A stretch of DNA of 64,000 nucleotides. Source: Candidatus Pelagibacter communis. GTDB taxonomy: Bacteria; Pseudomonadota; Alphaproteobacteria; Pelagibacterales; Pelagibacteraceae. The stretch lies in NCBI RefSeq assembly GCF_001180165.1, contig NZ_CVSQ01000017.1, forward strand, positions 1 to 64,000. Reading direction: 5' to 3'. Of the stretch, positions 8,811 to 18,609 are shown piece after piece; position 1 is the first letter of the stretch, and the number at the start of each line of letters is the position of its first letter. The notes under the pieces were generated by a model, which worked only from the letters and a program-made list of their open reading frames with translations, searched no databases and had not been told where the DNA came from. A program made the translations under genes and the position numbers.

Positions 8811-8825
8811 GAACAAAATGTGTAC
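8811..8825 (+). promoter_or_regulatory. Candidate SOS box (GAAC-N7-GTAC) before recA
   Basis: GAAC at 8811-8814 and GTAC at 8822-8825 are separated by 7 bases. This differs by one base from the alphaproteobacterial LexA consensus GAAC-N7-GAAC and lies about 50 bases before recA, just after a possible promoter. It agrees at 10 of 15 positions with the GAAT-N7-GAAT element before umuD (5479-5493). No lexA gene is in the window. Confidence 0.45.
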
Positions 8826-8874
8826 ATTTATTTCATGATTCGAGTGTTAAAAAATTTAAAAAAAGAGGCAAAAA

Positions 8875-10029
8875 ATGACGAAAAATAACCTAAAAGTAGT
8901 TAAATCTACTAAAGATCAAGAAATGGATGTTAAAGAAAAGAACAAAGCGTTAGACGCTGCTATAGCTCAAATTACAGATAATTTTGGAAAAGGCTCTGTA
9001 ATGAAGCTTGGTGAAAAGAGAGCAATGGATATCGAGTCTGTTTCAACAGGTTCTTTAAGTCTTGATTTAGCTTTAGGTATAGGTGGATTACCAAAAGGAA
9101 GAATTATTGAAGTTTATGGACCAGAGTCATCTGGAAAAACAACATTAGCGTTACAAGTTGTTGCTGAAGCTCAAAAATCTGGCGGAATTTGCGCATTCGT
9201 TGATGCAGAACATGCATTAGACCCAGTTTATGCAAAAAAATTAGGTGTAAATACTGAAGAACTTTTAATTTCACAGCCAGATACCGGTGAACAAGCATTA
9301 GAAATCGCTGATACACTAGTAAAATCGGGCTCTATTTCAGTAATCGTTATCGACTCTGTTGCAGCTTTAACTCCAAAAGCTGAAATTGACGGTGAAATGG
9401 GAGATCATCATGTTGGTCTACAATCAAGATTAATGAGTCAGGCTTTAAGAAAATTAACAAGTTCAATTTCAAATACGAACACAATGATGATTTTCATCAA
9501 CCAAATCAGAATGAAAATTGGAGTTATGTTTGGAAGTCCAGAGACAACATCAGGTGGTAATGCACTTAAGTTTTACTCATCTGTAAGAATGGATATTAGA
9601 AGAATTGGTGCCATCAAAGATAAAGATGAAATTATTGGTAACTCTACAAGAGTGAAGGTAGTTAAGAATAAAGTAGCACCTCCATTTAAGGTTGTCGAAT
9701 TTGACTTGATGTATGGAAGAGGAATTAGCAAGATGGGTGAATTAGTCGATCTTGGTTCTAAAGCAGATATAATTGAAAAATCAGGTGCATGGTATGCTTA
9801 CAAAGGTGAGAAGATTGGTCAAGGTAGAGAAAATGCTAAGACTTATTTAGCTCAAAATCCTAAAGTTGCTGCAGAAATTGAAATGGCAATTAGAGAAAAA
9901 GCAGGTGTGATTTCTAAGAAAATAGAAGGAAATCCAATAGATCCTGAAAAATTGGAAAAAGAAAAGAAAGTAGCTGAAAAAGAAGAAGCTGAAAAAGCAG
10001 AAGCTACTCCTCCTTCTAAAAAGAATTAA
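8875..10029 (+). CDS. recA: Recombinase RecA
   Basis: RecA forms filaments on single-stranded DNA, drives strand exchange and triggers self-cleavage of LexA/UmuD-type proteins. Walker A GPESSGKT is at residues 82-89; the [13 protein letters not shown] and [19 protein letters not shown] blocks, loop 1, and [27 protein letters not shown] are all intact. The C terminus is a Lys/Glu-rich acidic tail typical of the family. The length of 384 residues is slightly above the E. coli protein because of N- and C-terminal extensions. An AGAGG ribosome binding site precedes the ATG. It appears monocistronic: its own promoter region lies upstream and a strong terminator follows. Confidence 0.99.
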   Translation: MTKNNLKVVKSTKDQEMDVKEKNKALDAAIAQITDNFGKGSVMKLGEKRAMDIESVSTGSLSLDLALGIGGLPKGRIIEVYGPESSGKTTLALQVVAEAQKSGGICAFVDAEHALDPVYAKKLGVNTEELLISQPDTGEQALEIADTLVKSGSISVIVIDSVAALTPKAEIDGEMGDHHVGLQSRLMSQALRKLTSSISNTNTMMIFINQIRMKIGVMFGSPETTSGGNALKFYSSVRMDIRRIGAIKDKDEIIGNSTRVKVVKNKVAPPFKVVEFDLMYGRGISKMGELVDLGSKADIIEKSGAWYAYKGEKIGQGRENAKTYLAQNPKVAAEIEMAIREKAGVISKKIEGNPIDPEKLEKEKKVAEKEEAEKAEATPPSKKN

Positions 10030-10047
10030 TAGGTCATCTTTATTAAT

Positions 10048-10076
10048 AAAAGGCGCTTAATTTAAGCGCCTTTTTT
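10048..10076 (+). terminator. Rho-independent terminator after recA
   Basis: A 13-base perfect inverted repeat (AAAAGGCGCTTAA at 10048-10060 and its complement at 10062-10074) contains a GGCGC core and is followed by further Ts to about 10076. It is the clearest intrinsic terminator in the window and isolates recA from alaS. The stem is almost symmetrical and could also act on the opposite strand, though no gene there needs it. Confidence 0.92.
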
Positions 10077-10122
10077 CCCTTCGGTATCTAGACATAGAAT
10101 AAAAAAGCTGTATTTTAAAAAT

Positions 10123-12789
10123 ATGGCAGACAAAACACTCAATGAAATAAGAAATACTTTTCTAAAGTATTTTGAAAAGAACGATCACAAGATAGTAGAA
10201 TCTAGTAATTTAGTTCCAAATAATGATCCTACATTGATGTTTGCCAATTCTGGAATGGTTCAGTTTAAGAATGTATTTACTGGATTAGAAAAAAGAGATT
10301 ATGTGAGAGCAACTACATCACAAAAATGTGTAAGGGCAGGTGGTAAGCATAACGATTTAGAAAATGTTGGTTACACACCAAGACACCATACATTTTTTGA
10401 AATGTTAGGAAATTTTTCTTTTGGTGATTACTTTAAAGAACAAGCAATTCACTATGCTTGGAACTTAATTACAAAAGATTTTGGAATAGATAAAGACAGA
10501 CTTTATGTAACTGTATTTCATGAAGATGATGAGGCCTTTAATTTTTGGAAGAAAATAGCGGGTTTTAGTGATGATAGAATTATAAGAATTGCTACATCAG
10601 ATAATTTTTGGTCAATGGGAGAGACAGGTCCTTGTGGCCCATGCTCTGAAATATTCTTTGATCATGGTGATCATTTACCTGGAGGATTACCCGGAAGTAA
10701 AGATGAGGATGGAGAAAGGTTTATAGAGATTTGGAACTTGGTCTTTATGCAATTTGAACAAGTTACAAAAGATAAGAGAATAAATCTCCCAAAACCATCT
10801 GTCGATACTGGTATGGGTTTAGAGAGAATTGCAGCCTTACTACAAGGTACTCATGATAATTATGAAACAGATCATTTCAAAAAAATAATCAACTCTGCCT
10901 CAGAAATTGTAAAAGTTAAATCAGATAAATCTAATCTTTCAAGTTTTAGAGTTATAGCTGATCACTTGAGAGCTAGTTCATTTTTAATTGCTGAAGGTGT
11001 TTTGCCCTCAAATGAGGGAAGAGGATATGTTCTTCGAAGAATAATGAGAAGAGGGATGAGACATTCTCATTTACTTGGATCAAAGGAACCAGTTTTTTTT
11101 AACTTGTTTGATACTCTTAAAAATGAAATGTCAGGAAACTATCCAGAATTAGTTAGAGCTGAGTCTTTAATTAAAGAAACTTTAAAAATGGAAGAAGAAA
11201 AATTCTTAGTTCTATTAGACAGAGGAATAAAAATTTTAAATGATGAAATATCTAAAATAGACAAAGTGTTGCCAGGTGAAGTAGCTTTTAAATTATACGA
11301 TACCTATGGTTTCCCGTTAGATCTTACCGAAGATATTTTAAGAAATAAATCAATGTCAATTGATACTGAAAAGTTTCAATCTTTAATGAAGGAAAGTAGA
11401 GAACTTGCTAAGAAAAATTGGAAAGGTTCTGGAGATGCGGCGGTTGAAGATATTTGGTTTGGAATAAAAGATAAATTAGAAGCAACTGAATTTTTAGGAT
11501 ACGAAACTAATCAAGCTGAAGGTGTCGTTTTATCTCTTTTAAAAGACAATAAAGAAGTAGATCAGTTAAAAGAAAATGATGAAGGAATGATTATAGTAAA
11601 TCAAACCCCTTTCTATGGTGAGTCTGGCGGACAAGTTGGTGATACTGGTGAAATAGTATCAAATGATTTTAAATTTGAAGTAACCGATGTTCAAAAAAAA
11701 TTAGGAGATTTATTTGTCCATTACGGAAAGGTTAAGAGTGGATCTATAAAAATACAGGAAAGTGTAGAGTTAAAAATTGATGTGGAAAGAAGAGATAATA
11801 CTCGTGCGTATCACTCAGCTACCCATCTATTACACGAGTCCTTGAGAAGAGTTCTTGGCACGCATGTTACTCAAAAAGGATCTTTGGTAGAGCCTAGTAG
11901 ATTAAGATTTGATTTCAGTCACATGAAACCTATTTTGAATGAAGAAATTGATAAAATAGAGGAATTTGTAAACAAAATGGTATCTAAAAAATCTGAGGTT
12001 AAAACTAGATTAATGACACCTGATGAGGCAGTTGAAAATGGTGCTTTAGCATTATTTGGTGAAAAATATGGAGATGAAGTAAGAGTTCTTTCGATGGGAG
12101 ATGAGGACGGTAAGTATTTTTCTACTGAATTATGTGGTGGAACACACGTTAAAAACACTGGTGATATTGGTAAATTTAAGATTGTCAGCCAGTCCTCAAT
12201 TGCTGCAGGGGTTAGAAGAATTGAGGCTTTGAGAGATAAACAATTAGAGGAATATTTAAAAAATAAAGAAAAATTATCAAACCTATCTGCAGAAAAAGAT
12301 GAGGAAACAATTAAAGAATTAAGTCAGCAAATTATTAAATTGGGAGGAAAACCAAGTCTAGAAGAAATTGACCAGAAAACTTTAATAAAAAATTTAACTA
12401 AACAATTAGAAACTATCTCAGTAAATGCAATTTTAAAGGACAAATCTAAAAATATTATTAAAGATGAAGAAATTAATGGAGTTAAGTTAAGACTCCAAAA
12501 AATAGATGGATTGCCTCCAAAAGAATTAAGAAAACTTGTAGATAAAGGTAAAAAAGATTTAGGTGAAGGTATTGTGGTTGTATTTGCAAATAAAGATGAC
12601 AAGGTTGGATTAGCTGTTGGCGTAACTGACAATTTAACTAACAAGTTTGATGCAGTTCAATTTGTTAAAGTTGGATCTGAAATAATTGGTGGTAAAGGCG
12701 GTGGTGGAAGAAAAGACTTTGCTCAAGCTGGTGGCCAAGATCAATCAAAAATTGAAGAAGCTTTTAAAAAGCTTAAGAGTTTAGTTTAA
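10123..12789 (+). CDS. alaS: Alanyl-tRNA synthetase
   Basis: This enzyme charges tRNA-Ala. It is full length (888 residues) with the class II catalytic core ([44 protein letters not shown]), the editing domain with zinc-binding HSATHLLH and [13 protein letters not shown], and the C-terminal DHHA1 domain with [16 protein letters not shown]. Placement directly after recA is common in alphaproteobacteria. Its last 9 bases overlap the 3' end of the convergent icd gene, and no hairpin separates the two. Confidence 0.99.
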   Translation: MADKTLNEIRNTFLKYFEKNDHKIVESSNLVPNNDPTLMFANSGMVQFKNVFTGLEKRDYVRATTSQKCVRAGGKHNDLENVGYTPRHHTFFEMLGNFSFGDYFKEQAIHYAWNLITKDFGIDKDRLYVTVFHEDDEAFNFWKKIAGFSDDRIIRIATSDNFWSMGETGPCGPCSEIFFDHGDHLPGGLPGSKDEDGERFIEIWNLVFMQFEQVTKDKRINLPKPSVDTGMGLERIAALLQGTHDNYETDHFKKIINSASEIVKVKSDKSNLSSFRVIADHLRASSFLIAEGVLPSNEGRGYVLRRIMRRGMRHSHLLGSKEPVFFNLFDTLKNEMSGNYPELVRAESLIKETLKMEEEKFLVLLDRGIKILNDEISKIDKVLPGEVAFKLYDTYGFPLDLTEDILRNKSMSIDTEKFQSLMKESRELAKKNWKGSGDAAVEDIWFGIKDKLEATEFLGYETNQAEGVVLSLLKDNKEVDQLKENDEGMIIVNQTPFYGESGGQVGDTGEIVSNDFKFEVTDVQKKLGDLFVHYGKVKSGSIKIQESVELKIDVERRDNTRAYHSATHLLHESLRRVLGTHVTQKGSLVEPSRLRFDFSHMKPILNEEIDKIEEFVNKMVSKKSEVKTRLMTPDEAVENGALALFGEKYGDEVRVLSMGDEDGKYFSTELCGGTHVKNTGDIGKFKIVSQSSIAAGVRRIEALRDKQLEEYLKNKEKLSNLSAEKDEETIKELSQQIIKLGGKPSLEEIDQKTLIKNLTKQLETISVNAILKDKSKNIIKDEEINGVKLRLQKIDGLPPKELRKLVDKGKKDLGEGIVVVFANKDDKVGLAVGVTDNLTNKFDAVQFVKVGSEIIGGKGGGGRKDFAQAGGQDQSKIEEAFKKLKSLV

Positions 12790-13995
12790 TTTTTTTTTTA
12801 AATTACCATCAATTTCATCTAAAAATTGATTTGTAGTTAAGAATTTACTATTTGGACCAACAAGAATTGCCAAATCTTTTGTCATTGATCCACTTTCTAC
12901 ACACTCGATACAAACTTTTTCTAAAGTTTGTGCAAATTTAATTAGTTCTTCATTACCATCTAATTTACCTCTGTGAGCTAATCCTCTAGTCCAAGCAAAA
13001 ATTGATGCGATCGGGTTTGTTGAAGTTTCTTTTCCTTGTTGATGCATTCTATAATGTCTAGTTACTGTTCCGTGAGCAGCCTCTGCTTCCATTACTTTTC
13101 CATCTGGAGTTAATAATGTACTTGTCATTAATCCCAAAGAACCATAACCTTGTGCCATAGTATCTGATTGCACATCTCCATCATAATTTTTACAAGCCCA
13201 AATATATTTTCCACTCCACTTCATTGCACATGCAACCATGTCGTCAATTAACCTATGTTCGTAAGTTAAATTATTTTTTTCAAATTCGCTTTTATATTCT
13301 TTGTCGAAAATTTCTTGGAAAATATCTTTAAATCTTCCATCATATTGTTTTAGAATTGTATTTTTAGTAGACATATAAACAGGCCATTTTTTAATTAACC
13401 CATAACTGAAACAAGATCTTGCAAAGTCTTCAATAGACTTATCTAAATTGTACATTGATAAAGCCACACCAGGACCTGTAAAATTAAATACTTCATATTT
13501 AATTTCATCTTTTCCATCTTCAGATGTCCACTTCACTTCCATTTTTCCTTTTCCAGGAACTTTAAAATCAGTTGCTCTATATTGGTCACCAAATGCATGT
13601 CTTCCAATAATCACTGGATCAGTCCAAGAAGGGACTAGTTTTGGGATATTTTTGCAAATAATTGGTTCCCTAAATACTGTTCCTCCAATTATATTTCTTA
13701 TCGTTCCGTTAGGAGATCTCCACATTTTTTTTAAATCAAATTCTTCTACTCTTGCTTCATCAGGAGTAATAGTTGCACACTTTATTCCAACACCAATTTT
13801 TTTGATTGCATTCGCAGAGTCTATTGTGATTTGATCATCAGTATTATCTCTGCTTTTCATGCCTAAATCGTAATATTCAATACCAAGATCTAAATATGGG
13901 AGGATTAATTTATTTTTGATGAACTCCCATATAATACGAGTCATTTCATCGCCATCCAGCTCTACAACTGGGTTTTTTACCTTGATTTTGCTCAT
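12781..13995 (-). CDS. icd: NADP-dependent isocitrate dehydrogenase
   Basis: This TCA-cycle enzyme converts isocitrate to 2-oxoglutarate and CO2 with NADP. The 404-residue protein is of the homodimeric type shared by alphaproteobacteria and eukaryotes, not the E. coli type: [19 protein letters not shown] at the start, [22 protein letters not shown] for substrate binding, and [21 protein letters not shown] and [12 protein letters not shown] near the cofactor and metal sites. It converges with alaS, overlapping by 9 bases, and is divergent from psd over a 76-base AT-rich gap that must hold both promoters. Confidence 0.98.
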   Translation of the reverse strand: MSKIKVKNPVVELDGDEMTRIIWEFIKNKLILPYLDLGIEYYDLGMKSRDNTDDQITIDSANAIKKIGVGIKCATITPDEARVEEFDLKKMWRSPNGTIRNIIGGTVFREPIICKNIPKLVPSWTDPVIIGRHAFGDQYRATDFKVPGKGKMEVKWTSEDGKDEIKYEVFNFTGPGVALSMYNLDKSIEDFARSCFSYGLIKKWPVYMSTKNTILKQYDGRFKDIFQEIFDKEYKSEFEKNNLTYEHRLIDDMVACAMKWSGKYIWACKNYDGDVQSDTMAQGYGSLGLMTSTLLTPDGKVMEAEAAHGTVTRHYRMHQQGKETSTNPIASIFAWTRGLAHRGKLDGNEELIKFAQTLEKVCIECVESGSMTKDLAILVGPNSKFLTTNQFLDEIDGNLKKKLN

Positions 13996-14071
13996 TAAAT
14001 AAAAATTATCTTATTAATTGAATTTGATCGTTTTATATACATATTAATCGAAAATTAGCAAATAGAAGAAT

Positions 14072-14719
14072 ATGTTTAGTAAGATATTTCCAAAGATTCA
14101 CACAGAAGGATACAAGTTTATAGTCATAGCTGTATTCATAACTATCATTTTTCTAATTATTAATAATTTTTTAGGATTAATAGGAATTTTACTAAGTGTC
14201 TGGGTCTATTATTTTTTTAGAGATCCAGAGAGAACAATTATAGGAGACGATAGTTATCTTGTAAGTCCTGCAGATGGAGAGGTGATTAAAGTTGAAGAGG
14301 TAGACGGTCCTAAAGAACTTGGACTAGAAAATAAAAAATTTAAAAAAATAAGTATTTTTATGAACGTCTTTGATTGTCATGTAAACAGAACACCGTGCTC
14401 AGGTATTGTTGAGGATATTTTATATAAACCAGGTAAATTTTTAAATGCATCTTTAGATAAAGCAAGTGAAGACAATGAGAGGAATTATTATAAAATTAAA
14501 GATAAACATGGGAATGATATTGTAGTCGTTCAAATTGCAGGATTAGTTGCAAGAAGAATAGTTTGCGAAACAAATAAAAATCAGGAATTAAATCAAGGTG
14601 ATAGAATTGGGATGATTAGATTTGGTAGTAGAGCAGACGTTTATTATGAAAATTATGAACCACTAGTAAAAGTTGGTCAAACAGCAATTTCTGGAGAAAC
14701 ACTGCTGGCTAAAAATTAA
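14072..14719 (+). CDS. psd: Phosphatidylserine decarboxylase (short, pyruvoyl type)
   Basis: This enzyme makes phosphatidylethanolamine from phosphatidylserine at the inner membrane. The 215-residue protein is of the short type. A membrane segment lies at about 16-48, SPADGEVIKVEEV and FMNVFDCHVNRTPCSG are conserved active-site blocks, and the self-cleavage site is Gly185-Ser186 in RFGSRADVYY, with Ser becoming the pyruvoyl group. It is followed after 3 bases by pssA, which supplies its substrate, so the pair forms a phosphatidylethanolamine operon. Confidence 0.96.
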   Translation: MFSKIFPKIHTEGYKFIVIAVFITIIFLIINNFLGLIGILLSVWVYYFFRDPERTIIGDDSYLVSPADGEVIKVEEVDGPKELGLENKKFKKISIFMNVFDCHVNRTPCSGIVEDILYKPGKFLNASLDKASEDNERNYYKIKDKHGNDIVVVQIAGLVARRIVCETNKNQELNQGDRIGMIRFGSRADVYYENYEPLVKVGQTAISGETLLAKN

Positions 14720-14722
14720 CTT

Positions 14723-15532
14723 ATGGAACAACCAAAAAACAATTTAAAAATTGTTACAGATAAAAAAACTAACGCAAGAGTGATTTTGCCTAACATGCTA
14801 ACTCTTATTGGAGTTTGTATAGGTCTATCATCAATAAGATTTGCATTAGATGGAAAATTTGAATTTGCGATTATAGCAATTATGTTTGCCGCTCTTATTG
14901 ATGGATTAGATGGAAGAATAGCAAGACTAATTAAAGGGACATCAAAAGTTGGTAAGGAGTTAGACTCTCTTACAGATATGATAAGTTTTGGAGTAGCTCC
15001 AGCATTTATTATGTATTTCTGGAAACTAAATACATTAGGAAGATTTGGTTGGTTGCTATGTTTAATATATGTAATTTGTGTTGCATTACGTTTAGCTCGT
15101 TTCAACGTAAACACAGGTCAAGCACCTTCTTGGAGAGATAATTTTTTTGAAGGAGTTCCATCACCTGCAGGAGGTATTTTAGTTTTAAGTCCATTGATAT
15201 TTAGTCTTACAAGCTTTGAATTTATAAAGATAAATTATGATGTTGTCGTTCCAGTTTTTTTTATTGCAACATCTCTGTTATTGATCAGTAAATTTCCAAG
15301 TTATTCATTTAAAAAAATTGTAATTCAAAGAAAGGCAACTATTTTTCTATTATTTGGAATAGTTTTATTTTTTGGATTACTTTTAATATATCCATTTAAC
15401 GTTATATCTATTAGTGCAATTATATACTTAGGTATGCTTCCATTTAGTTTTTTTCATTATCAAAAATTAAAAAAACAAAACGAAGATCAGAATTATAAAG
15501 ATGAAGATGATGATCTTGAAGATATTTTGTGA
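14723..15532 (+). CDS. pssA: CDP-diacylglycerol-serine O-phosphatidyltransferase
   Basis: This integral membrane enzyme makes phosphatidylserine from CDP-diacylglycerol and serine. The CDP-alcohol phosphatidyltransferase signature is visible as DGLDGRIARLIKGTS followed by GKELDSLTD, which supplies the conserved Asp residues. Several membrane helices follow (ILVLSPLIFSLTSF, VVVPVFFIATSLLLI, IFLLFGIVLFFGLLLIYPF), and the tail is acidic. It lies between psd and a glycosyltransferase-like gene, whose ATG overlaps its stop codon. Its product is consumed by the neighbouring Psd. Confidence 0.96.
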   Translation: MEQPKNNLKIVTDKKTNARVILPNMLTLIGVCIGLSSIRFALDGKFEFAIIAIMFAALIDGLDGRIARLIKGTSKVGKELDSLTDMISFGVAPAFIMYFWKLNTLGRFGWLLCLIYVICVALRLARFNVNTGQAPSWRDNFFEGVPSPAGGILVLSPLIFSLTSFEFIKINYDVVVPVFFIATSLLLISKFPSYSFKKIVIQRKATIFLLFGIVLFFGLLLIYPFNVISISAIIYLGMLPFSFFHYQKLKKQNEDQNYKDEDDDLEDIL

Positions 15533-16443
15533 TGAAAAAAAGTGTTATTGTATCATTAGCTGATTCAAATTATTTCCCTTTATTAAATGAGTTAATAGAC
15601 TCTATAAAAAGATTTAAAGAGAGCTCTGAAGTTGCAATATGTATTTTGGATGCTGGTTTATCAGAGGATCAAAAGACTGAATTATCATCAAAAGTAGATG
15701 AAATAAAATCAGCAGAGTGGGATATAAAAGTTCCAGATAGCAAAATCAAAGGGCGCGAATGGTTAAAGAGCCAAGTATCTCGGGCTTTTTTACCAAAATA
15801 TTTTCCGAGCTTTGAAAAATATTTATGGATTGATTGTGATGCTTGGGTCAATGATTGGCAATCTGTTGAGCTTTATTTTAAAGCGTGTGAGAATGGCAAA
15901 TTAGGAATTACACAAACTATTGGACCAGGTTACAAGATTACTTCTAGAGTAAATTGGGTTTTTGGAAAACTAGCAATTATTAAATCTCAAAATTTTAAAC
16001 ACGCAATAAAATCTAATATTGATTTAGAAAAAGCTAGAAAGTTAGCTTTTGCTCCTCATATCAATATTGGTGTTTTTTCTTTAGAAAAAAATTCAACGTG
16101 TTGGAATTCATGGCAGGAAAACTTAAAGCAAACACTTAAAGGTGGAGAAATATTTGGCTCTGAACAATTAGCGATGAATATGTCTGTTTATGTTGATAAT
16201 GTCGAAACTGAATTTCTTCCTTTAAACTGCAATTGGATCACTAGTAACCTTTTGCCAAAGTTTGATGAGGATAAAGATACATGGGTAGAGCCTTATTTAC
16301 CTAATTATAAAATTGGAATTATGCATTTAGCTGCTGGTATATGGAAAGATAAAGAAGATATGAGACTTAACAAGAGTATTAAGATAGATATTCAAACTCT
16401 TACAGGTAAAATTTTAAATAAAAGTTTAAGATTTAATAATTAA
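15532..16443 (+). CDS. Glycosyltransferase-like protein (GT-A fold, DxD motif)
   Basis: The protein begins MKKSVIVSLADSNYFPLLNELIDSIK, like the nucleotide-sugar-binding start of GT8-type enzymes. YLWIDCDAWVND contains a DCD metal-binding motif, and FAPHINIGVFSLEK and FGSEQLAMNMSVY resemble later GT8 blocks. I chose the ATG at 15532, which overlaps the pssA stop; a GTG one codon earlier is also possible. Its position in a phospholipid operon suggests envelope glycan or glycolipid synthesis, but donor and acceptor cannot be inferred. Confidence 0.7.
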   Translation: MKKSVIVSLADSNYFPLLNELIDSIKRFKESSEVAICILDAGLSEDQKTELSSKVDEIKSAEWDIKVPDSKIKGREWLKSQVSRAFLPKYFPSFEKYLWIDCDAWVNDWQSVELYFKACENGKLGITQTIGPGYKITSRVNWVFGKLAIIKSQNFKHAIKSNIDLEKARKLAFAPHINIGVFSLEKNSTCWNSWQENLKQTLKGGEIFGSEQLAMNMSVYVDNVETEFLPLNCNWITSNLLPKFDEDKDTWVEPYLPNYKIGIMHLAAGIWKDKEDMRLNKSIKIDIQTLTGKILNKSLRFNN

Positions 16444-17055
16444 TTGAAAAAAAATAAAATATCCAAGAACTGGGTTAATAAGCAGCGTAGGGATATCTAT
16501 GTAAGACAATCCAAAGTCGATGGGTATCGTGCTAGATCAGCTTACAAATTAATTGAAATTGACGAAAAATTTAAAATTTTTAAGGGTGGATTGTCAGTAA
16601 TTGATATTGGTGCAGCTCCAGGAAGCTGGTCACAATATGTTCTCAAAGCAGCTAAAAGTGGAAAATTGATATCTATAGATTTAAAAAAAATGGAACCCAT
16701 AGGTAATAGTGTTCAAATCCAAGGAGATTTTACTGAAGAAAAAACTCAAGACGAAATTAAAAAAAATATAAACGGCAAAGTTGATGTCGTAATGTCTGAT
16801 ATGGCCGTAGATACAACTGGGATTAAAAATATAGATTCAATACAAACTGGAGAACTGTGTAAAGAGGCAATGTTTTTTGCAAAAGATTTAATGAAAGAAA
16901 ATGGATATTTTATTTCAAAAATTTTTATGGGAGGAACATTTAACGAAATCGTCGCAGAGGGAAAAAAATATTTTAAAGAAGTTAAGGTTTTTAAACCAAA
17001 ATCTAGCAGAAAAGATTCCAAAGAAAGTTTTATAATTTGTAGAAAAATCCGATAG
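16444..17055 (+). CDS. rlmE: 23S rRNA (uridine-2'-O)-methyltransferase RlmE (FtsJ)
   Basis: RlmE methylates the ribose of U2552 in 23S rRNA using SAM. The N terminus shows WVNKQRRDIYVRQSKVDGYRARSAYKL, the standard FtsJ opening; VIDIGAAPGSWSQYVLK is the SAM site; VMSDMAVDTTG and YFISKIFMGG carry later catalytic residues. At 203 residues it matches the family. The only sensible start is a TTG at 16444, directly after the previous stop codon (TAA TTG), indicating coupled translation and possibly low expression. Confidence 0.95.
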   Translation: MKKNKISKNWVNKQRRDIYVRQSKVDGYRARSAYKLIEIDEKFKIFKGGLSVIDIGAAPGSWSQYVLKAAKSGKLISIDLKKMEPIGNSVQIQGDFTEEKTQDEIKKNINGKVDVVMSDMAVDTTGIKNIDSIQTGELCKEAMFFAKDLMKENGYFISKIFMGGTFNEIVAEGKKYFKEVKVFKPKSSRKDSKESFIICRKIR

Positions 17056-17092
17056 AGACTTTTAATTTAAAAGGAATCGTATATAAAAGATT

Positions 17093-18169
17093 ATGGTTCC
17101 CATAAAAGAAGCACTTACCTTTGACGATGTTACATTAGCTCCAAAGTATTCAGAAATATTACCTTCTGATGCAGACACTAGTGTATCTTTAACAAAGCAT
17201 TTGAAACTTAAAATTCCACTTTTATCATCTGCAATGGATACTGTCACAGAGAGCAGAATGGCAATAGCTATAGCTAAGGCTGGTGGTATTGGAGTAATTC
17301 ACAGAAACCTTGAAATTAAAACACAATTATCAGAGATAAAAAAAGTAAAAAAACAAAAACTAATTGTTGGAGCAGCTGTAGGTGCAGCACCGAATGAATT
17401 TATTAGAGCTAAAGAAATAATTAAAGAAGGTGTAGATTTAATCGTTGTAGACACAGCACATGGCCATACAAAGAAAGTTGCTGAAATAATCAAATATATA
17501 AAAAAAATAAAAACTAACAAAATTGCTTTGTGTGCAGGAAATATTGCAACACCAGAAGCTGCAAAATTCCTAATAAAATTAGGAGTAGATATAATTAAAA
17601 TTGGTATAGGGCCAGGTTCTATTTGTACAACAAGACTGGTTGCTGGTATAGGAGTTCCTCAATTAAGCGCAATTTTAGCTGTAAGAAGTGGTTTAAAAAA
17701 TAAAAATGTTAAAATAATTTCAGATGGGGGAATAAAATATTCAGGTGATTTAGCAAAAGCTTTTGCTGCAGGAGCTGATGCTGTAATGATAGGTTCGTTA
17801 TTTGCAGGTACAAACGAAACCCCAGGAAAATTAATAAAAAAAAATGGACAGCTTTTCAAAAGCTTTAGAGGCATGGGGTCTGTTGGAGCTATGAATAAAG
17901 GTTCAGCCGATAGATACTTTCAAAAAAAACAAAAAGACTCCTCAAAATATGTGCCTGAAGGTGTTGAAGGTTTCGTAAAATATAAAGGAGATGTTGGGAG
18001 TATTATTTATAAATTAATTGGTGGATTGAAATCTTCTATGGGCTATCTTGGATCAAAAACAATCATTAAATTAAGAAATAAACCACAATTTGTGAAAATT
18101 ACAAAAGCTGGATTTTATGAAAGTATGGTTCATAATGTAGATGTGGTAAAAAACGATAGTAAATATTAA
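17093..18169 (+). CDS. guaB: IMP dehydrogenase lacking CBS domains
   Basis: This enzyme oxidises IMP to XMP with NAD, the committed step to GMP. At 358 residues it lacks the roughly 120-residue CBS (Bateman) pair found in most IMPDHs: the barrel runs from [20 protein letters not shown] directly to [11 protein letters not shown] (about 70-100). Catalytic Cys178 lies in GPGSICTTR and the flap Arg274-Tyr275 in SADRYFQ, followed by [14 protein letters not shown]. That RY pair separates IMPDH from GMP reductase. Bateman-mediated nucleotide feedback would be absent. It is followed by a TPR gene (ATG overlapping the stop) and then guaA. Confidence 0.95.
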   Translation: MVPIKEALTFDDVTLAPKYSEILPSDADTSVSLTKHLKLKIPLLSSAMDTVTESRMAIAIAKAGGIGVIHRNLEIKTQLSEIKKVKKQKLIVGAAVGAAPNEFIRAKEIIKEGVDLIVVDTAHGHTKKVAEIIKYIKKIKTNKIALCAGNIATPEAAKFLIKLGVDIIKIGIGPGSICTTRLVAGIGVPQLSAILAVRSGLKNKNVKIISDGGIKYSGDLAKAFAAGADAVMIGSLFAGTNETPGKLIKKNGQLFKSFRGMGSVGAMNKGSADRYFQKKQKDSSKYVPEGVEGFVKYKGDVGSIIYKLIGGLKSSMGYLGSKTIIKLRNKPQFVKITKAGFYESMVHNVDVVKNDSKY

Positions 18170-18609
18170 TGAATAAATTTTTAAAATTATTAGGATTAAT
18201 ACTTTTAACAGCTTCTTTTAACAGCACGTCTTTTAGTAAAGAAAATTTTTTTAATGAAGCTTTAGAATTGTTTAAAAAAGAAAAATATGAAGATGCGCGT
18301 TTTCTATTTGAGAGAAATATTGTTTTTAATCCAAAAGATGCAAACTCATATTTATATTTAGCAAAAATTTACAACCAAGAAGAAAATCAAAGAAAAGAAG
18401 AATACAATTTAGAAACGACACTTTTAATTGAGCCTGATAACGAAGAAGCTTTATTAATGTTAATGAAAATTGCTTTAGAAAAATCTAATTATGAAAAAGT
18501 CAAAGATCTTTCAGATAAGTTTGTAAAAGTTTGTAAAAATTTATGTGATGAAAACAAAGATATTCAAGAGTCATTAAAAAATATAGAACCTGAAAATAAT
18601 GAGTCTTGA
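18169..18609 (+). CDS. Exported TPR-repeat protein between guaB and guaA
   Basis: This 146-residue protein has a signal-like N terminus (residues 1-23) followed by about three tetratricopeptide-like helical hairpins ([39 protein letters not shown] and similar). It is likely periplasmic or membrane-associated and involved in protein interactions. Its start overlaps the guaB stop and its end overlaps the guaA start by 11 bases, so the three are one transcript. I see no functional reason for a TPR protein within a purine operon. Confidence 0.75.
   Translation: MNKFLKLLGLILLTASFNSTSFSKENFFNEALELFKKEKYEDARFLFERNIVFNPKDANSYLYLAKIYNQEENQRKEEYNLETTLLIEPDNEEALLMLMKIALEKSNYEKVKDLSDKFVKVCKNLCDENKDIQESLKNIEPENNES

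Noticed and set aside
13448-13834. 128-codon open frame on the + strand inside icd
   Set aside because: It is antisense to a well-conserved part of icd, has a serine/proline-rich shadow composition and no ribosome binding site.
13996-14071. Riboswitch or tRNA in the icd-psd divergent gap
   Set aside because: The 76 bases are almost pure A/T with no conserved core or stable stem; only promoters are expected.
17093-18169. Assignment as GMP reductase because of its short length
   Set aside because: The flap Arg-Tyr (SADRYFQ) and the YVPEGVEG block are IMP dehydrogenase features; the short length comes from loss of the CBS pair.
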